A DNA stretch of 64,000 nt from Pseudoxanthomonas helianthi (GCF_017939625.1 NZ_JAGKTC010000003.1:558001-622000), one strand, 5' to 3'; counted from the first letter of the stretch, positions 32,524-42,544 are shown. Notes: generated by a model from the sequence alone, not told the origin. Numbers and translations are program-made.

Positions 32524-35010
32524 TCAGAAGCGGTACATCAGCGCCAGGCGGTAGCTACGGCCCAGCAGCGGGCGCGCGATGAACGTATTGGCGCCGGCGT
32601 CGCCGCTCTGCAGTTCGCCCTGGCGGGGATTGCCTTCGGTCAGGCCCAGCGAGTTGTCCAGGTTGTCGATGTAGCCGTACACCGAAAGGTGTTCGTTGAA
32701 TTCGAAGCGGGAGCTGAAGTTGAATACGTCGTAGGCCGGCAGGCGCACCGAATTCGCAGTGTCGACGAAACGTTCGCCCTGGCGTTCGTAAGCCAGTTGC
32801 AGGCGCAGGCGGTTGCCCAGCAGGTTCAGGCCCGGGACCAGGCGTACGCTGGTCTTCGGCACCCGGATCAGCTGGTTGCCGTCGTAATCGTGCAGCTTGC
32901 CTGCGCTGTCGGTGTAGGTGAGTCCGTCGTATTGCGGATCCTGTACGGTCGCGGTCAGGCCCAGGTCGAACCAGTCGACCGGACGCCACGCGCCTTCCAG
33001 CTCCAGACCCAGGGTCCGGGTGTCGGCGTAGCGCGCCTCGTTGACCACGATGCCATCCAGGCCGACGCGGGTGTTGGTGAAGCCGACGTTTTCGTAACGG
33101 GTCCAGAACGCGGTGGCGAACAGATCGAACAGCGGGCTGGAGAACTTGTAACCGAACTCGCCCAGGGCCATGGTCTGGATGATCGGCGTGGCCGCGGCAT
33201 TGGTCACGTAGTTGCCCAGGCTGGGCAGGCGATTGGTCGAGGTGTAGCGGGCGAACAGCCCCGATTGCCCGCCGAATTGCCAGTTGGCGCCGACGGTCCA
33301 GCCCAGCTTGTCGAAACTGTCGTCGTAGGTGGCGAATTCCCCCGTACCCGTCCAGACCTGCGAAGTGGCGGGCGTGCCCAGGTTGACCTGCTTGCGTTTC
33401 TCCACCCGGCCCTCGGTCTGCATCTTCTCCCAGCGCACGCCCGCATCGAGGCGGAACGCGTCGGTGATCTGCCACTCGTCGTCCAGGTAGAAGGCATGGG
33501 TGGTCTGTTCGCCGGACGCGTTCTCCCATTCGTAGCCATAGCGCCAGATGCCATGGTCGGTGATCTTGCCCAGCACGTTGCCGCTGGCATCGACCGCGAC
33601 CAGGTCCAGCAAGCGCGCGTTGTCCTGCACATCGAGCAGCGCATTCGACGAGTAGCGGCCGAAATCCTCTTCGATGTGCGCGTAGTAGTAACCCAGGGTC
33701 ACGTCGTGGCTCTGCTCGCTGAACTCGAACCGGTGCGAGGACTGCAAGTCGTTCATCAGTTCGGTGACCGGCATGGTCACGCCGCGCAGGCCGCCGAGGA
33801 TGATCAGGCCATTGCCGTTCTGCCAGGCGGTGTCGTAGACCTGCCCGGGCGTGGTCACGTAGCGCAGTTGCAGCGCGGTCGCGCCCGGAACGCCGGCCAA
33901 CGCACCGCTGGCCTGGCCCAGGAAGCTGGCCGCGCTCATCAGCGAATTCGGGAACACGCCGTTGCGCTGGGTTTCGGTGTCGTTGTAACGCAGTCGGTCG
34001 CGCAGGGTCCAGCCCTCGACCGGCGAGAATTCGAACTTCGCGGTGAACTGGGTCCGCTTGACCTCGGTGCCGCGGGTGTTGTCGAACAGGTAATCCTCGC
34101 CGTCCGCCGTGGTCATCCTCACGAACGCGGTTTCCGGGCCGGCCACGGTACCGTGGTTGCCGTCGAAGCCTGGAACCGAACGGATCTCCCCATCGGCATA
34201 CGTGCGCATGGGAATGCCGGTGTAGAACACCACCGAGTCGTCCAGCCGCTTGATGTCGAAATCGAAACTGCCGCGGTCGAACTCGCGGCCCAGCGAAACC
34301 CGGAACTGCCCGCCCTTATTGCCCCTGAAGCCCGGGTCGCGCACGCCGTCTTCGACCCTGAAGAACCCGCCCATGCCCAGTTTCCAGCCGTCGCCGAACG
34401 GCTGCCCGTACCAGAAGTCGGTGCGCACCAGCCCGTCGTCGCCGACGGTCAACTTGGCCAACGCCTCCGGTGTATCGCCGACCCTGCGCGGGACGAAGTT
34501 GATCGCCCCCGCCGGGGCATTGGAATAGAAGGCCGACGACGGCCCGCCGCGCACGACTTCGATGCGTTCGATGGTCTCGTCGAGGCGGAACACCTGGTCG
34601 CCGTTGAGATAGCCCAGCGCCGGATCGTGCTGGATCGGCACGCCGTCCTCCAGCAATTGCACCGAACCGAACCCGTCCACCGGAACGCCGCGCGCACGGA
34701 TGTTGCCGCTGGCTTCGCCACCGGAGGCTTCGACCCAGAAACCGGGCACCGACTTCATCGCCTCGGTCACGCTGGTCGGCGCCTGCAGGCGCAACGCTTC
34801 TTCTTCGATATTGGTGACCGAGTAGCTCGTCTCGGCCTTGGTGCGAACGCCCGTGCCCGCACGGCCGGTAACGATGACCGTGTCCAGTTGCTTCGCCGTC
34901 GAAGCGGCGGCGGCTTCCTGCGCGTGCGACGGCAGGGCCATCGCGGCGCAAGCGCCGGCGATCAGGGCAATACGGATCGACACACCGAGACGGTGGGGGT
35001 TGGCATGCAT
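32524..35010 (-). CDS. TonB-dependent outer-membrane receptor
   Basis: An 828-residue receptor with a signal peptide ending SHAQ (about residue 31). The N-terminal TonB-box/plug lead reads LDTVIVTGR (42-50), followed by the plug (APTSVTEAMKSVPGF, GNIRARGVPVDGFGSVQLLEDGVPIQ, IERIEVVRGGPSSAFYSNAPAGAINF). The rest is a beta-barrel ending in the aromatic YRLALMYRF. There is no FecA-type signalling extension. The substrate is unknown. It is probably cotranscribed with the PHP hydrolase downstream. An inverted repeat 77-114 bases upstream may be an operator. Confidence 0.93.
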   Translation of the reverse strand: MHANPHRLGVSIRIALIAGACAAMALPSHAQEAAAASTAKQLDTVIVTGRAGTGVRTKAETSYSVTNIEEEALRLQAPTSVTEAMKSVPGFWVEASGGEASGNIRARGVPVDGFGSVQLLEDGVPIQHDPALGYLNGDQVFRLDETIERIEVVRGGPSSAFYSNAPAGAINFVPRRVGDTPEALAKLTVGDDGLVRTDFWYGQPFGDGWKLGMGGFFRVEDGVRDPGFRGNKGGQFRVSLGREFDRGSFDFDIKRLDDSVVFYTGIPMRTYADGEIRSVPGFDGNHGTVAGPETAFVRMTTADGEDYLFDNTRGTEVKRTQFTAKFEFSPVEGWTLRDRLRYNDTETQRNGVFPNSLMSAASFLGQASGALAGVPGATALQLRYVTTPGQVYDTAWQNGNGLIILGGLRGVTMPVTELMNDLQSSHRFEFSEQSHDVTLGYYYAHIEEDFGRYSSNALLDVQDNARLLDLVAVDASGNVLGKITDHGIWRYGYEWENASGEQTTHAFYLDDEWQITDAFRLDAGVRWEKMQTEGRVEKRKQVNLGTPATSQVWTGTGEFATYDDSFDKLGWTVGANWQFGGQSGLFARYTSTNRLPSLGNYVTNAAATPIIQTMALGEFGYKFSSPLFDLFATAFWTRYENVGFTNTRVGLDGIVVNEARYADTRTLGLELEGAWRPVDWFDLGLTATVQDPQYDGLTYTDSAGKLHDYDGNQLIRVPKTSVRLVPGLNLLGNRLRLQLAYERQGERFVDTANSVRLPAYDVFNFSSRFEFNEHLSVYGYIDNLDNSLGLTEGNPRQGELQSGDAGANTFIARPLLGRSYRLALMYRF

Positions 35011-35086
35011 ATCGACGGGTCCGGAGCGGGGGAAGGATGTCCGCGACTGATGCCATGCGGACTGCCGACATGTTCGATTTGGCGTA

Positions 35087-35124
35087 TTTCACCCAGGTGA
35101 CGGCTCATGGTCATTGGGGTGAAA
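35087..35124. promoter_or_regulatory. Inverted repeat upstream of the TonB receptor
   Basis: TTTCACCC and GGGTGAAA are perfect inverted 8-mers, 22 bases apart, inside the gene-free 35011-35287 segment. They could be an operator for the receptor operon. Nothing else is recognised in that 277-base gap. Confidence 0.35.
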
Positions 35125-35287
35125 GCGGTCGGCGCGTCATGCGATGCACACGCGCATTGCCGCAGACGTGGCGACAATGGAGCGGATCGTCGCGGCGGCT
35201 TCGACACGCCGCCCTTGCAGGACCTCGCGCCATCCCCATCGTTCCGCTCCGGAACGGGATGTCGCAAGACCGGAGCCTGGAGGGAAA

Positions 35288-35364
35288 TGGCGGCCCCGAC
35301 ACGATTCGAACGTGCGACCTTCCCCTTAGGAGGGGGACGCTCTATCCAGCTGAGCTACGGGGCC
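35288..35364 (-). tRNA. tRNA-Arg (anticodon CCU)
   Basis: A 77-base tRNA with encoded CCA. The acceptor stem is GGCCCCG/CGGGGCC with discriminator G, the D-arm GCTCAGCTGGATAGAGC, the anticodon arm TCCCC-CTCCTAA-GGGGA (anticodon CCT) and the T-arm with GTTCGAATC. It decodes AGG. A TACAAT -10 box lies 9 bases upstream. Confidence 0.97.
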
Positions 35365-35372
35365 ATGGCCGC

Positions 35373-35378
35373 ATTGTA
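35373..35378 (-). promoter_or_regulatory. -10 box of the tRNA-Arg gene
   Basis: TACAAT on the minus strand, 9 bases before the first base of the tRNA. No clear -35 is seen. Confidence 0.45.
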
Positions 35379-35489
35379 ACGGTTGTGATGCGTGCCCCGC
35401 CCCCTGCCCGGCTTGCCGGCCCGTGTTACCTTGCCGTCCAGTACCGGCCCCGTGGATCAGGGCCGTGGTTTTCGAGGAGATGGGTTGGA

Positions 35490-36332
35490 ATGTGTCCTAG
35501 CAAGGTGGCCGAAGGTGGGGAACGGGGCTGGATCGTCCCCATCGGCGGTGCGGAGAACAAGGGCGAAAGCCCGAGCATATTGCAGCGCTTCGTCGAGATT
35601 TCCGGCGGCGACTCGGCCGAAATCCTGGTCATTCCCACCGCCAGCCAGCTGGCCGAGACCGGGCCGCGCTACCAGCGCCTGTTCGGCGAACTGGGCGCCC
35701 GCCGGGTCGACGTGCTCGACTTCGATACCCGCCGCGATTGCCAGGAAAGCAACCGCCTCGACCGCATCGAACGCGCCAGCGGCATCTTCTTCACCGGCGG
35801 CAACCAGCTGCGGCTGTCGACGATCCTCGGCGGCACGCCCGCGGCCAAGCTGATCCGCGAACGCAACGCGGCCGGCATCACCGTCGGCGGCACCAGCGCC
35901 GGCGCCAGCATCCTGTCCGAGCACATGATCGGCTTCGGCAAGGAAGGCAGCTCGCCGCAGGCCGACAGCGTGCGCCTGGCGCCGGGCCTGGGCCTGACCA
36001 ACCGTTTCGTCATCGACCAGCATTTCCGCCAACGCGACCGCCTCGGCCGGCTGGTCGCGGCGCTGGCGTACAACCCGTTCGCCATCGGCATCGGCCTGGA
36101 CGAGGACACCGCCGCGTTCATCGGCCCGGACAACACGCTGGAAGTGGAAGGCAGCGGCGCGGTGACGGTGGTCGACGCCGACGAACTGAGCTTCTCCTCG
36201 ATGGCCGACGTGCGCGAGGACGAACCGGTGTGCCTGCTCGGGCTGAAGGTGCACATCCTCGTCGCCGGCGCGACGTTCAACCTGCATACGCGCAAGGCGT
36301 CGGCGGGGAAACTGGCCAAACCCAAGACCTGA
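35490..36332 (+). CDS. cphB: Cyanophycinase
   Basis: A 280-residue serine peptidase of family S51 that degrades cyanophycin (multi-L-arginyl-poly-L-aspartate) to beta-Asp-Arg dipeptides. The nucleophilic Ser lies in TVGGTSAGASILSEHMIG; GIFFTGGNQLRLSTILGGT and RLGRLVAALAYNP are family segments. GAGGAG lies 10 bases before the ATG at 35490. It is the first gene of a three-gene operon, 8 bases before cphA, so breakdown and synthesis are transcribed together. No signal peptide is seen, in keeping with an intracellular enzyme. Confidence 0.93.
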   Translation: MCPSKVAEGGERGWIVPIGGAENKGESPSILQRFVEISGGDSAEILVIPTASQLAETGPRYQRLFGELGARRVDVLDFDTRRDCQESNRLDRIERASGIFFTGGNQLRLSTILGGTPAAKLIRERNAAGITVGGTSAGASILSEHMIGFGKEGSSPQADSVRLAPGLGLTNRFVIDQHFRQRDRLGRLVAALAYNPFAIGIGLDEDTAAFIGPDNTLEVEGSGAVTVVDADELSFSSMADVREDEPVCLLGLKVHILVAGATFNLHTRKASAGKLAKPKT

Positions 36333-36340
36333 GGGAACCC

Positions 36341-39130
36341 ATGCGCATCCTCGAACGCTCCGTCTACGTAGGTCCTTCGCTGTATGCGCACTTCCCGGTC
36401 ATCCGCCTCGAGCTGGACCTGGGCGAACTGGAACAGTGGCCGACCGCAAGACTCGGCAACGGATACATCGACGCGCTGGTCGCCGCCCTGCCCGGCCTGG
36501 CCGAACACGGTTGCAGCTACCGCGAACCCGGCGGCTTCATCCGCCGCATGCGCGAGGGCGAAGGCACCTGGCTCGGCCACGTACTGGAGCACGTCGCCAT
36601 CGAACTGCAGAACGTCGCCGGCGAGGACGTGACCTTCGGCAAGACCCGCAGCGTCGGCGACAACCGGCCCGGCGTGTACAACGTGGTCTACGAATACGCG
36701 CAACGCGAGGAAGGCATCGCCGCCGGCGAACTGGCGCTGAAGCTGTTGTGTTCCCTGTTGCCGGAAGAATTGCGGCCCAAGGGCAGCGTGCCCGAAGACT
36801 GGGACTGGGATTCGGCGCGCGACGATTTCATCCGCTACGCGCAACGCCGTGCACTGGGGCCTTCGACCGCCTCGCTGGTGCGCGCTGCCGAGGAACGCAA
36901 GATCCCGTGGTTCCGCCTCAACAACCAGTCGCTGGTGCAATTCGGCCACGGCAAGTACCAACAGCGCATCCAGGCCACGGTCACCGGCAAGACCCCGCAC
37001 ATCGCGGTGGAACTGGCCAGCGACAAGGAAGAGACCAACAAGATCCTCGGCTCGCTGGGCCTGCCGGTTCCGCGCCAGGAACTGGTTTCCAGCGCCACCG
37101 ATGCGATCCGCGCGGCGAAGCGGCTGGGCGGCCCGGTGGTGACCAAGCCGTACAACGGCAACCACGGCCGCGGCATCACCATCAACATCTCGACCGAGGA
37201 CGAAATCCGCGAAGGCTTCGCTGCGGCGCGCGAGCACTCGCGTTCGGTGATCGTTGAAACCTACCTCGCCGGCGACGACCACCGCCTGCTGGTGGTCAAC
37301 GGCGAGCTGATCGCCGCGACCCGGCGCACGCCCGGCCATGTGGTCGGCGATGGCGAACACGACATCGCCTGGCTGGTCGACGAGGTCAACAAAGACCCGC
37401 GCCGCGGCATCGGCCATGAAAAAGTGCTGACCCGGCTGGAACTCGACCGCGAAGCCGACCTGATGCTGGAACGCGCCGGCCACAATCACTTCAGCGTGCC
37501 CAAGGCCGGCGAAGTAGTGTTCCTGCGCTCCACCGCCAACCTGTCCACCGGCGGCACCGCCACCGACGTCACCGACATCATCCATCCGGACAACCGGGCA
37601 ATGGCCGAACGCGCGGTGCGGGCCATCGGCCTGGACGTGGGCGGCGTGGATTTCCTCAGCCCGAACATCGCCGAAAGCTACAAGCGCATCGGCGGCGGCA
37701 TCTGCGAAGTCAACGCCGCGCCCGGCTTCCGCATGCACGTCGCGCCCAGCGAAGGCACGCCGCGCGACGCCGCCGGGCCGGTGATCGACATGCTGTTCCC
37801 GCCGGGCACGCCCTCGCGCGTGCCGATCGCCGCGATCACCGGCACCAACGGCAAGACCACCACCACGCGCATGCTGGCGCACATCGCCAAGATGTCCGGC
37901 TATACGCCCGGCTACACCACCACCGACGGTGTCTACATCGACGGCCAGCGCACCGTCGAAGGCGACATGACCGGACCGGTCTCCGCGCGCATGGTGCTGT
38001 CCGACCCGCAGATCGACATCGCCGTGCTGGAGACCGCGCGCGGCGGCCTGCTGCGCGCCGGCATGGGCGTGCCCGAGGTCGACGTGGGCGCAGTGCTCAA
38101 CATCGCTTCCGACCATCTGGGCCTGAAGGGCATCGACACGCTGGAACAACTGGCCGAAGTGAAGCGCGTCGTGGTGGAGGTGGCCAAGGATTGCGCGGTG
38201 CTCAATGCCGACGACCCGAACGTACTGAAGATGTCGGCCTACACCGATGCGAAGACCGTCTGCTACGTGACCATGAACCCGTCGCACGCGCTGGTCCGCG
38301 AGCACATCCGCGCCGGCGGCCGCGCCTGCGCGCTCGAGGCCGGCGTCAACGGCCACATGATCACCCTGTACGACAAGGGCAGCCACATCCCGCTGATGTG
38401 GACCCACCTGATCCCGGCCACGCTGGAAGGCCGCGCTCTGCACAACGTGCAGAACGCGATGTTCGCCGCGGCGATGGCGTTTTCGCTGGGGATCAAGCTG
38501 GACGCGATCCGCCACGGCCTGCGCACCTTCGACAGCACCTTCTTCCAGGCCCCGGGCCGGATGAACGTGTACAACGAGCATCCGTTCAAGGTGCTGATGG
38601 ACTACGGCCACAACGCGCACGCGGTCGGCATGATGGCCGATCTCGCGCAGCGTCTGGACGTGGCCGGTAGGCGCATCGTCGTGCTCGCTGGTCCCGGCGA
38701 CCGCCGCGACGAAGACCTGCGGGAAATCGCCGCGGCCGTCGCGGGCAAGTTCGACCATTACATCTGCCGGCGCGACGACTCGTTGCGTGGCCGCGACGGC
38801 GACGAGGTACCGCGGATCATCGCCAAGGCGCTGCAGGAAGCGGGCGTGCCGGAAAGCGCGCTGTCGATCATCCCCGACGAACAGGAAGCGGTGGACGCCG
38901 CGCTGCGCATGGGCCAGCCCGGCGACCTGCTGCTGGTCTTCGCCGACGCGCTGACCCGCACCTGGAAGCAGATCACCAAGTTCCAGCCGGCCGGCGATGC
39001 GCCGAAACCCGCGGCGAAGATCGAGTTGCCCACGCTCGACGCGATGCCCGGTGAAGTCGACATCGCCGCGCTGGAGGGCGTGGTCCGCGACGGACGCGGC
39101 CTGGTGTTCGAACGCGAAGAAAGCGATTGA
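36341..39130 (+). CDS. cphA: Cyanophycin synthetase
   Basis: A 929-residue enzyme that alternately adds Asp to the backbone and Arg to the side chain, each using ATP. Three regions are visible: an N-terminal domain (about 1-160), an ATP-grasp module (about 165-490, with VVTKPYNGNHGRGITINI near 265) and a Mur-ligase module (about 495-875) with the P-loop ITGTNGKTTTTRM (Gly501-Thr) and KVLMDYGHNAHAVGMM. Both active modules look intact, as in CphA1 enzymes. GAGGG lies 5 bases before the ATG. The Mur-ligase paralogue starts 6 bases after the stop. Confidence 0.95.
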   Translation: MRILERSVYVGPSLYAHFPVIRLELDLGELEQWPTARLGNGYIDALVAALPGLAEHGCSYREPGGFIRRMREGEGTWLGHVLEHVAIELQNVAGEDVTFGKTRSVGDNRPGVYNVVYEYAQREEGIAAGELALKLLCSLLPEELRPKGSVPEDWDWDSARDDFIRYAQRRALGPSTASLVRAAEERKIPWFRLNNQSLVQFGHGKYQQRIQATVTGKTPHIAVELASDKEETNKILGSLGLPVPRQELVSSATDAIRAAKRLGGPVVTKPYNGNHGRGITINISTEDEIREGFAAAREHSRSVIVETYLAGDDHRLLVVNGELIAATRRTPGHVVGDGEHDIAWLVDEVNKDPRRGIGHEKVLTRLELDREADLMLERAGHNHFSVPKAGEVVFLRSTANLSTGGTATDVTDIIHPDNRAMAERAVRAIGLDVGGVDFLSPNIAESYKRIGGGICEVNAAPGFRMHVAPSEGTPRDAAGPVIDMLFPPGTPSRVPIAAITGTNGKTTTTRMLAHIAKMSGYTPGYTTTDGVYIDGQRTVEGDMTGPVSARMVLSDPQIDIAVLETARGGLLRAGMGVPEVDVGAVLNIASDHLGLKGIDTLEQLAEVKRVVVEVAKDCAVLNADDPNVLKMSAYTDAKTVCYVTMNPSHALVREHIRAGGRACALEAGVNGHMITLYDKGSHIPLMWTHLIPATLEGRALHNVQNAMFAAAMAFSLGIKLDAIRHGLRTFDSTFFQAPGRMNVYNEHPFKVLMDYGHNAHAVGMMADLAQRLDVAGRRIVVLAGPGDRRDEDLREIAAAVAGKFDHYICRRDDSLRGRDGDEVPRIIAKALQEAGVPESALSIIPDEQEAVDAALRMGQPGDLLLVFADALTRTWKQITKFQPAGDAPKPAAKIELPTLDAMPGEVDIAALEGVVRDGRGLVFEREESD

Positions 39131-39136
39131 TCGCTC

Positions 39137-40891
39137 GTGACGCCTGAACCGTTCGAGGACTCGCGCCGGCTGACCGGTTGCAACGTGTATTTCGCCGGCA
39201 GCGGCGCCGCGCTGGAGACCGCGCGCGGCCTGGTCTTCGGCGACGACGCGCTGGATCGCTGGCGCGCGAACATCGCCGCCGCACGCACCCACCTGAGCTG
39301 GCCGGAAGACGAGATCCATGCCCATCGCCACGCCAGCGGTGCCTCCCTCGCCTTCGCCGCGCCGCTGGACCAGCTCTACACCGCGACCGAGGTCAACGAA
39401 TGGGCGTGGTGGATCGCTGTTGCTTCTCCAGCCGACCGCTATCACGCACCCGGCCATGCGGCCACCTGGGATGAAGCATCCGCATTGCAGACCTTGCGCC
39501 TGCTCGCCCGGACCGAAGCCAACCCGGCGTTGATCACGCTGCGCGATGCCGCTGCGGCGCATCACCTGCCCTTCCTCGCCGATGACGATGAAGCGACGAT
39601 CGGCGCGGGCACCGGCGGACGCAGCTGGTTCGTCGACGAATTGCCGGCACCCGAAGCAGTACCGTGGCAGAGATTGCACGGCATTCCCGCCGCGCTGGTC
39701 ACCGGCTCGAACGGCAAGACCACCACGGTGCGGCTGATCGCGGCGATGTGCCGCGCGCACGGCTGGCACACCGCGCATAGCTGCACCGACGGCGTGTTCT
39801 TCGATGGCGCCGAGCTGGAAGCCGGCGACTTCTCCGGCCCGGCCGGTGCGCGCACTGCATTGCGCCAATCCGGCGCGCAGGCGGCCGTGCTGGAAACCGC
39901 GCGCGGCGGCCTGCTGCGCCGCGGGCTGGCGTTGTGCCATGCCGAAGCCGCGGTGGTGACCAACATTTCCGTCGATCATTTCGGCGAATACGGGGTGCAC
40001 GACCTCGACGACCTCGCGCGGGTCAAGCTGACCGTCGCCCGGGCCATCGACGCCGATGGGCTGCTGGTATTGAACGCCGACGACGAATTGCTGCGCGAGC
40101 ATGCCAAACACCAGACCTGCCCGCTCGGCTGGTTCGCACTCGACTTCGATCATCCACTGCTGGCCGCGCACCGTCAGGTGGGCCGCGCGACCTGCGGCGT
40201 GCGCGATGGCCGCCTGCGCCTGCATCGCGACAACACGGAATACGACCTCGGCATGGTCGCCGCGATGCCGCTGACCCTGGGCGGACGCGCCGGCTACAAC
40301 ATCGCCAACATCGCCGCCGCCGCATTGGCCGCGACCGCGATGGGCATCGCACCCGCAACGATCGCGGCAACGCTGGCAGCGTTCGGCACGGCACAAGACG
40401 ACAACCCTGGCCGCCTGCAGCACTGGCGCTTCGGCGACACACAGGTGTTCGTCGATTACGCGCACAACCCGGAAGGCTTGCATGGCCTGTTCGAGGCCGT
40501 CGGCGCAAACGTGCGTGACGGTCGCCTTGCCCTGCTGCTGGGCCATGCCGGCAACCGCGAAGACGCCGACCTGCGCGCCGTGGCGGCGGTGGCGGCGAGC
40601 GTCCGTCCCGACTTCATCGTGCTGAAGGACATCGCCGGTTACGAACGCGGCCGTGCCGCCGGCGAGATCGCCGCGATCATGCGTGCGCAATTGCTGGCCG
40701 ACGGGGTGGCCGCGGACGCCATCGCCACCTGCCTCGACGAAACCGAAGCCGCGCGCACCGCGCTGGCTTGGGCCCGCGATGGCGACCTGCTGGTGTTGCC
40801 GATCCACGAGATGGATGCGCGCGCACGGATCGGCGCCCTGCTCGACGAAATGACGAAAACCGGGTGGAAATCCGGCGATCCTCTGCCATAG
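39137..40891 (+). CDS. Mur-ligase family protein of the cyanophycin operon, no ATP-grasp domain
   Basis: A 584-residue protein starting with GTG at 39137, 6 bases after cphA. Residues 1 to about 185 form an unrecognised N-terminal domain. A Mur-ligase core then begins with the P-loop VTGSNGKTTTVRLIAAM (Gly190) and continues LETARGGLLRRGL, VTNISVDHFGEYG, GYNIANIAAAALAA and VFVDYAHNPEGLHGLF. The core clearly resembles the C-terminal half of CphA, including LETARGGLLR, so it is probably a paralogue. Unlike CphA1 and CphA2 it has no ATP-grasp module, so it could perform at most the arginine-type ligation or a different ligation. Function unknown. Confidence 0.85.
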   Translation: MTPEPFEDSRRLTGCNVYFAGSGAALETARGLVFGDDALDRWRANIAAARTHLSWPEDEIHAHRHASGASLAFAAPLDQLYTATEVNEWAWWIAVASPADRYHAPGHAATWDEASALQTLRLLARTEANPALITLRDAAAAHHLPFLADDDEATIGAGTGGRSWFVDELPAPEAVPWQRLHGIPAALVTGSNGKTTTVRLIAAMCRAHGWHTAHSCTDGVFFDGAELEAGDFSGPAGARTALRQSGAQAAVLETARGGLLRRGLALCHAEAAVVTNISVDHFGEYGVHDLDDLARVKLTVARAIDADGLLVLNADDELLREHAKHQTCPLGWFALDFDHPLLAAHRQVGRATCGVRDGRLRLHRDNTEYDLGMVAAMPLTLGGRAGYNIANIAAAALAATAMGIAPATIAATLAAFGTAQDDNPGRLQHWRFGDTQVFVDYAHNPEGLHGLFEAVGANVRDGRLALLLGHAGNREDADLRAVAAVAASVRPDFIVLKDIAGYERGRAAGEIAAIMRAQLLADGVAADAIATCLDETEAARTALAWARDGDLLVLPIHEMDARARIGALLDEMTKTGWKSGDPLP

Positions 40892-40944
40892 CGCGACTAT
40901 TCGCCCGCAAGTGCCGGAAAAGCAAGGGGAAGCCGCGAACCCTC

Positions 40945-40953
40945 TGCTAAAAT
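40945..40953 (+). promoter_or_regulatory. Extended -10 promoter upstream of the ALDH gene
   Basis: TGCTAAAAT (extended TGn plus TAAAAT) lies 58 bases before the ALDH ATG, separating its transcription from the cyanophycin operon. The -35 region is weak. Confidence 0.45.
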
Positions 40954-41011
40954 TTCGACCACCTCGCCGGACCTGCATGCTGCGTCCGGCCCTCGACCTC
41001 GCGGAGATTCC

Positions 41012-42544
41012 ATGTCGACTTCCCATCTCGAGGCCCTCGGCCTCGCCGCCTCGAATTCCGGCACCTACCTCGGCAACGGCGAATGGTCCAAGACCAACGA
41101 CGCCGGCCTGTTGCAATCGATCAACCCGACCACCAACGAGGTGATCGCCGAAGTCCACGCCAGCAGCCAGGCCGACTACGAAACCGTGGTTGAGCGCGCG
41201 CAGGCGGCGTTCAAGGTGTGGCGCAGCGTGCCCGCGCCGAAGCGCGGCGAAGCCGTGCGCCTGTGCGGCGAAGCGCTGCGCAAGCACAAGGATGCGCTGG
41301 GTTCGCTGGTGGCGCTGGAAATGGGCAAGAGCAAGCCCGAAGGCGACGGCGAAGTGCAGGAGATGATCGACATCGCCGATTTCGCGGTCGGCCAGAGCCG
41401 CATGCTGTACGGCTACACCATGCACAGCGAGCGCCCCGGCCACCGCATGTACGAGCAGTGGCACCCGATCGGCTTGGTCGGCATCATCAGCGCGTTCAAC
41501 TTCCCGGTCGCGGTATGGGCATGGAACTCGTTCCTCGCCGCGATCTGCGGCGACGTGTGCATCTGGAAGCCGTCGAACAAGACCCCGCTGACCGCCATCG
41601 CCGCGACCACGATCTGCAACGACGCGCTGAAGGCCGGCGGCTTCCCCGACATCTTCTTCCTGATCAACGACGCCGGCGTCGAACTCGCCCAGCAGTTCGT
41701 CGACGACAAGCGCATCCCGCTGATCAGCTTCACCGGCAGCACCCAGGTCGGCCGCACCGTCGGCGAGCGCGTCGCTCGCCGCATGGGCCGCAGCCTGTTG
41801 GAGCTGGGCGGCAACAACGCGATCATCCTCGACGAAACCGCCGACCTGAAGCTGGCCGTGCCCGGCATCGTGTTCGGCGCGGTCGGCACCGCCGGCCAGC
41901 GCTGCACCACCACGCGCCGCCTGCTGGTGCACGAATCGATCTACGACAACGTGCTGCAAACGCTGGTCAAGGCGTACAAACAGGTCGAGGGCAAGATCGG
42001 CGACCCGACCGACCCGGCCAACCTGATGGGCCCGTTGAACAGCAAGGCGGCGGTCGCGCAGTTCCTCGATTCGGTGGAAAAGGCCAAGGCGGCGGGCGGC
42101 AAGGTCGAAACCGGCGGCGCGGCGATCGACCGACCGGGCAACTTCGTCCTGCCGACCATCATCACCGGCCTGAAGAACTCCGACGAGATCGTCCAGCACG
42201 AGACCTTCGCCCCGATCCTGTACGTGATGAAGTACAAGACCCTGGACGAGGCCATCGACATGCAGAACGCCGTGCCGCAGGGCCTGTCCTCGTCGATCTT
42301 CACCAACAACCTGAAGGCGGCGGAGAAATTCCTGTCCGCGGCCGGCAGCGACTGCGGCATCGCCAACGTCAACATCGGCACCAGCGGCGCCGAGATCGGC
42401 GGCGCGTTCGGCGGCGAGAAGGAAACCGGCGGCGGCCGCGAGTCCGGTTCTGACGCGTGGAAGGCCTACATGCGCCGGCAGACCAACACCATCAACTACT
42501 CCGACTCGCTGCCGCTGGCCCAGGGCATCAAGTTCGACCTCTGA
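41012..42544 (+). CDS. ALDH7-family aldehyde dehydrogenase (aminoadipate-semialdehyde type)
   Basis: A 510-residue NAD(P)-dependent dehydrogenase of the antiquitin (ALDH7) family, which oxidises alpha-aminoadipate semialdehyde/piperideine-6-carboxylate in lysine breakdown. Motifs: [40 protein letters not shown], the general base Glu in [11 protein letters not shown], and the catalytic Cys in [13 protein letters not shown]. The C-terminal [19 protein letters not shown] is ALDH7-like. The role in lysine degradation is inferred from the family. It has its own candidate promoter. The stop overlaps the following ATG by one base. Confidence 0.9.
   Translation: MSTSHLEALGLAASNSGTYLGNGEWSKTNDAGLLQSINPTTNEVIAEVHASSQADYETVVERAQAAFKVWRSVPAPKRGEAVRLCGEALRKHKDALGSLVALEMGKSKPEGDGEVQEMIDIADFAVGQSRMLYGYTMHSERPGHRMYEQWHPIGLVGIISAFNFPVAVWAWNSFLAAICGDVCIWKPSNKTPLTAIAATTICNDALKAGGFPDIFFLINDAGVELAQQFVDDKRIPLISFTGSTQVGRTVGERVARRMGRSLLELGGNNAIILDETADLKLAVPGIVFGAVGTAGQRCTTTRRLLVHESIYDNVLQTLVKAYKQVEGKIGDPTDPANLMGPLNSKAAVAQFLDSVEKAKAAGGKVETGGAAIDRPGNFVLPTIITGLKNSDEIVQHETFAPILYVMKYKTLDEAIDMQNAVPQGLSSSIFTNNLKAAEKFLSAAGSDCGIANVNIGTSGAEIGGAFGGEKETGGGRESGSDAWKAYMRRQTNTINYSDSLPLAQGIKFDL

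Noticed and set aside
35107-35379. A 90-residue plus-strand frame ending in RFERATFPLGGG-type sequence
   Set aside because: The tail is the translated antisense of the tRNA-Arg gene, a known annotation artefact.
35669-42199. A 2176-codon open frame on the minus strand opposite the cyanophycin operon and ALDH gene
   Set aside because: It mirrors the strong third-position GC bias of the plus-strand genes, has His/Gln/Arg/Ala-rich composition without domains, and every plus-strand gene beneath it has clear family motifs.
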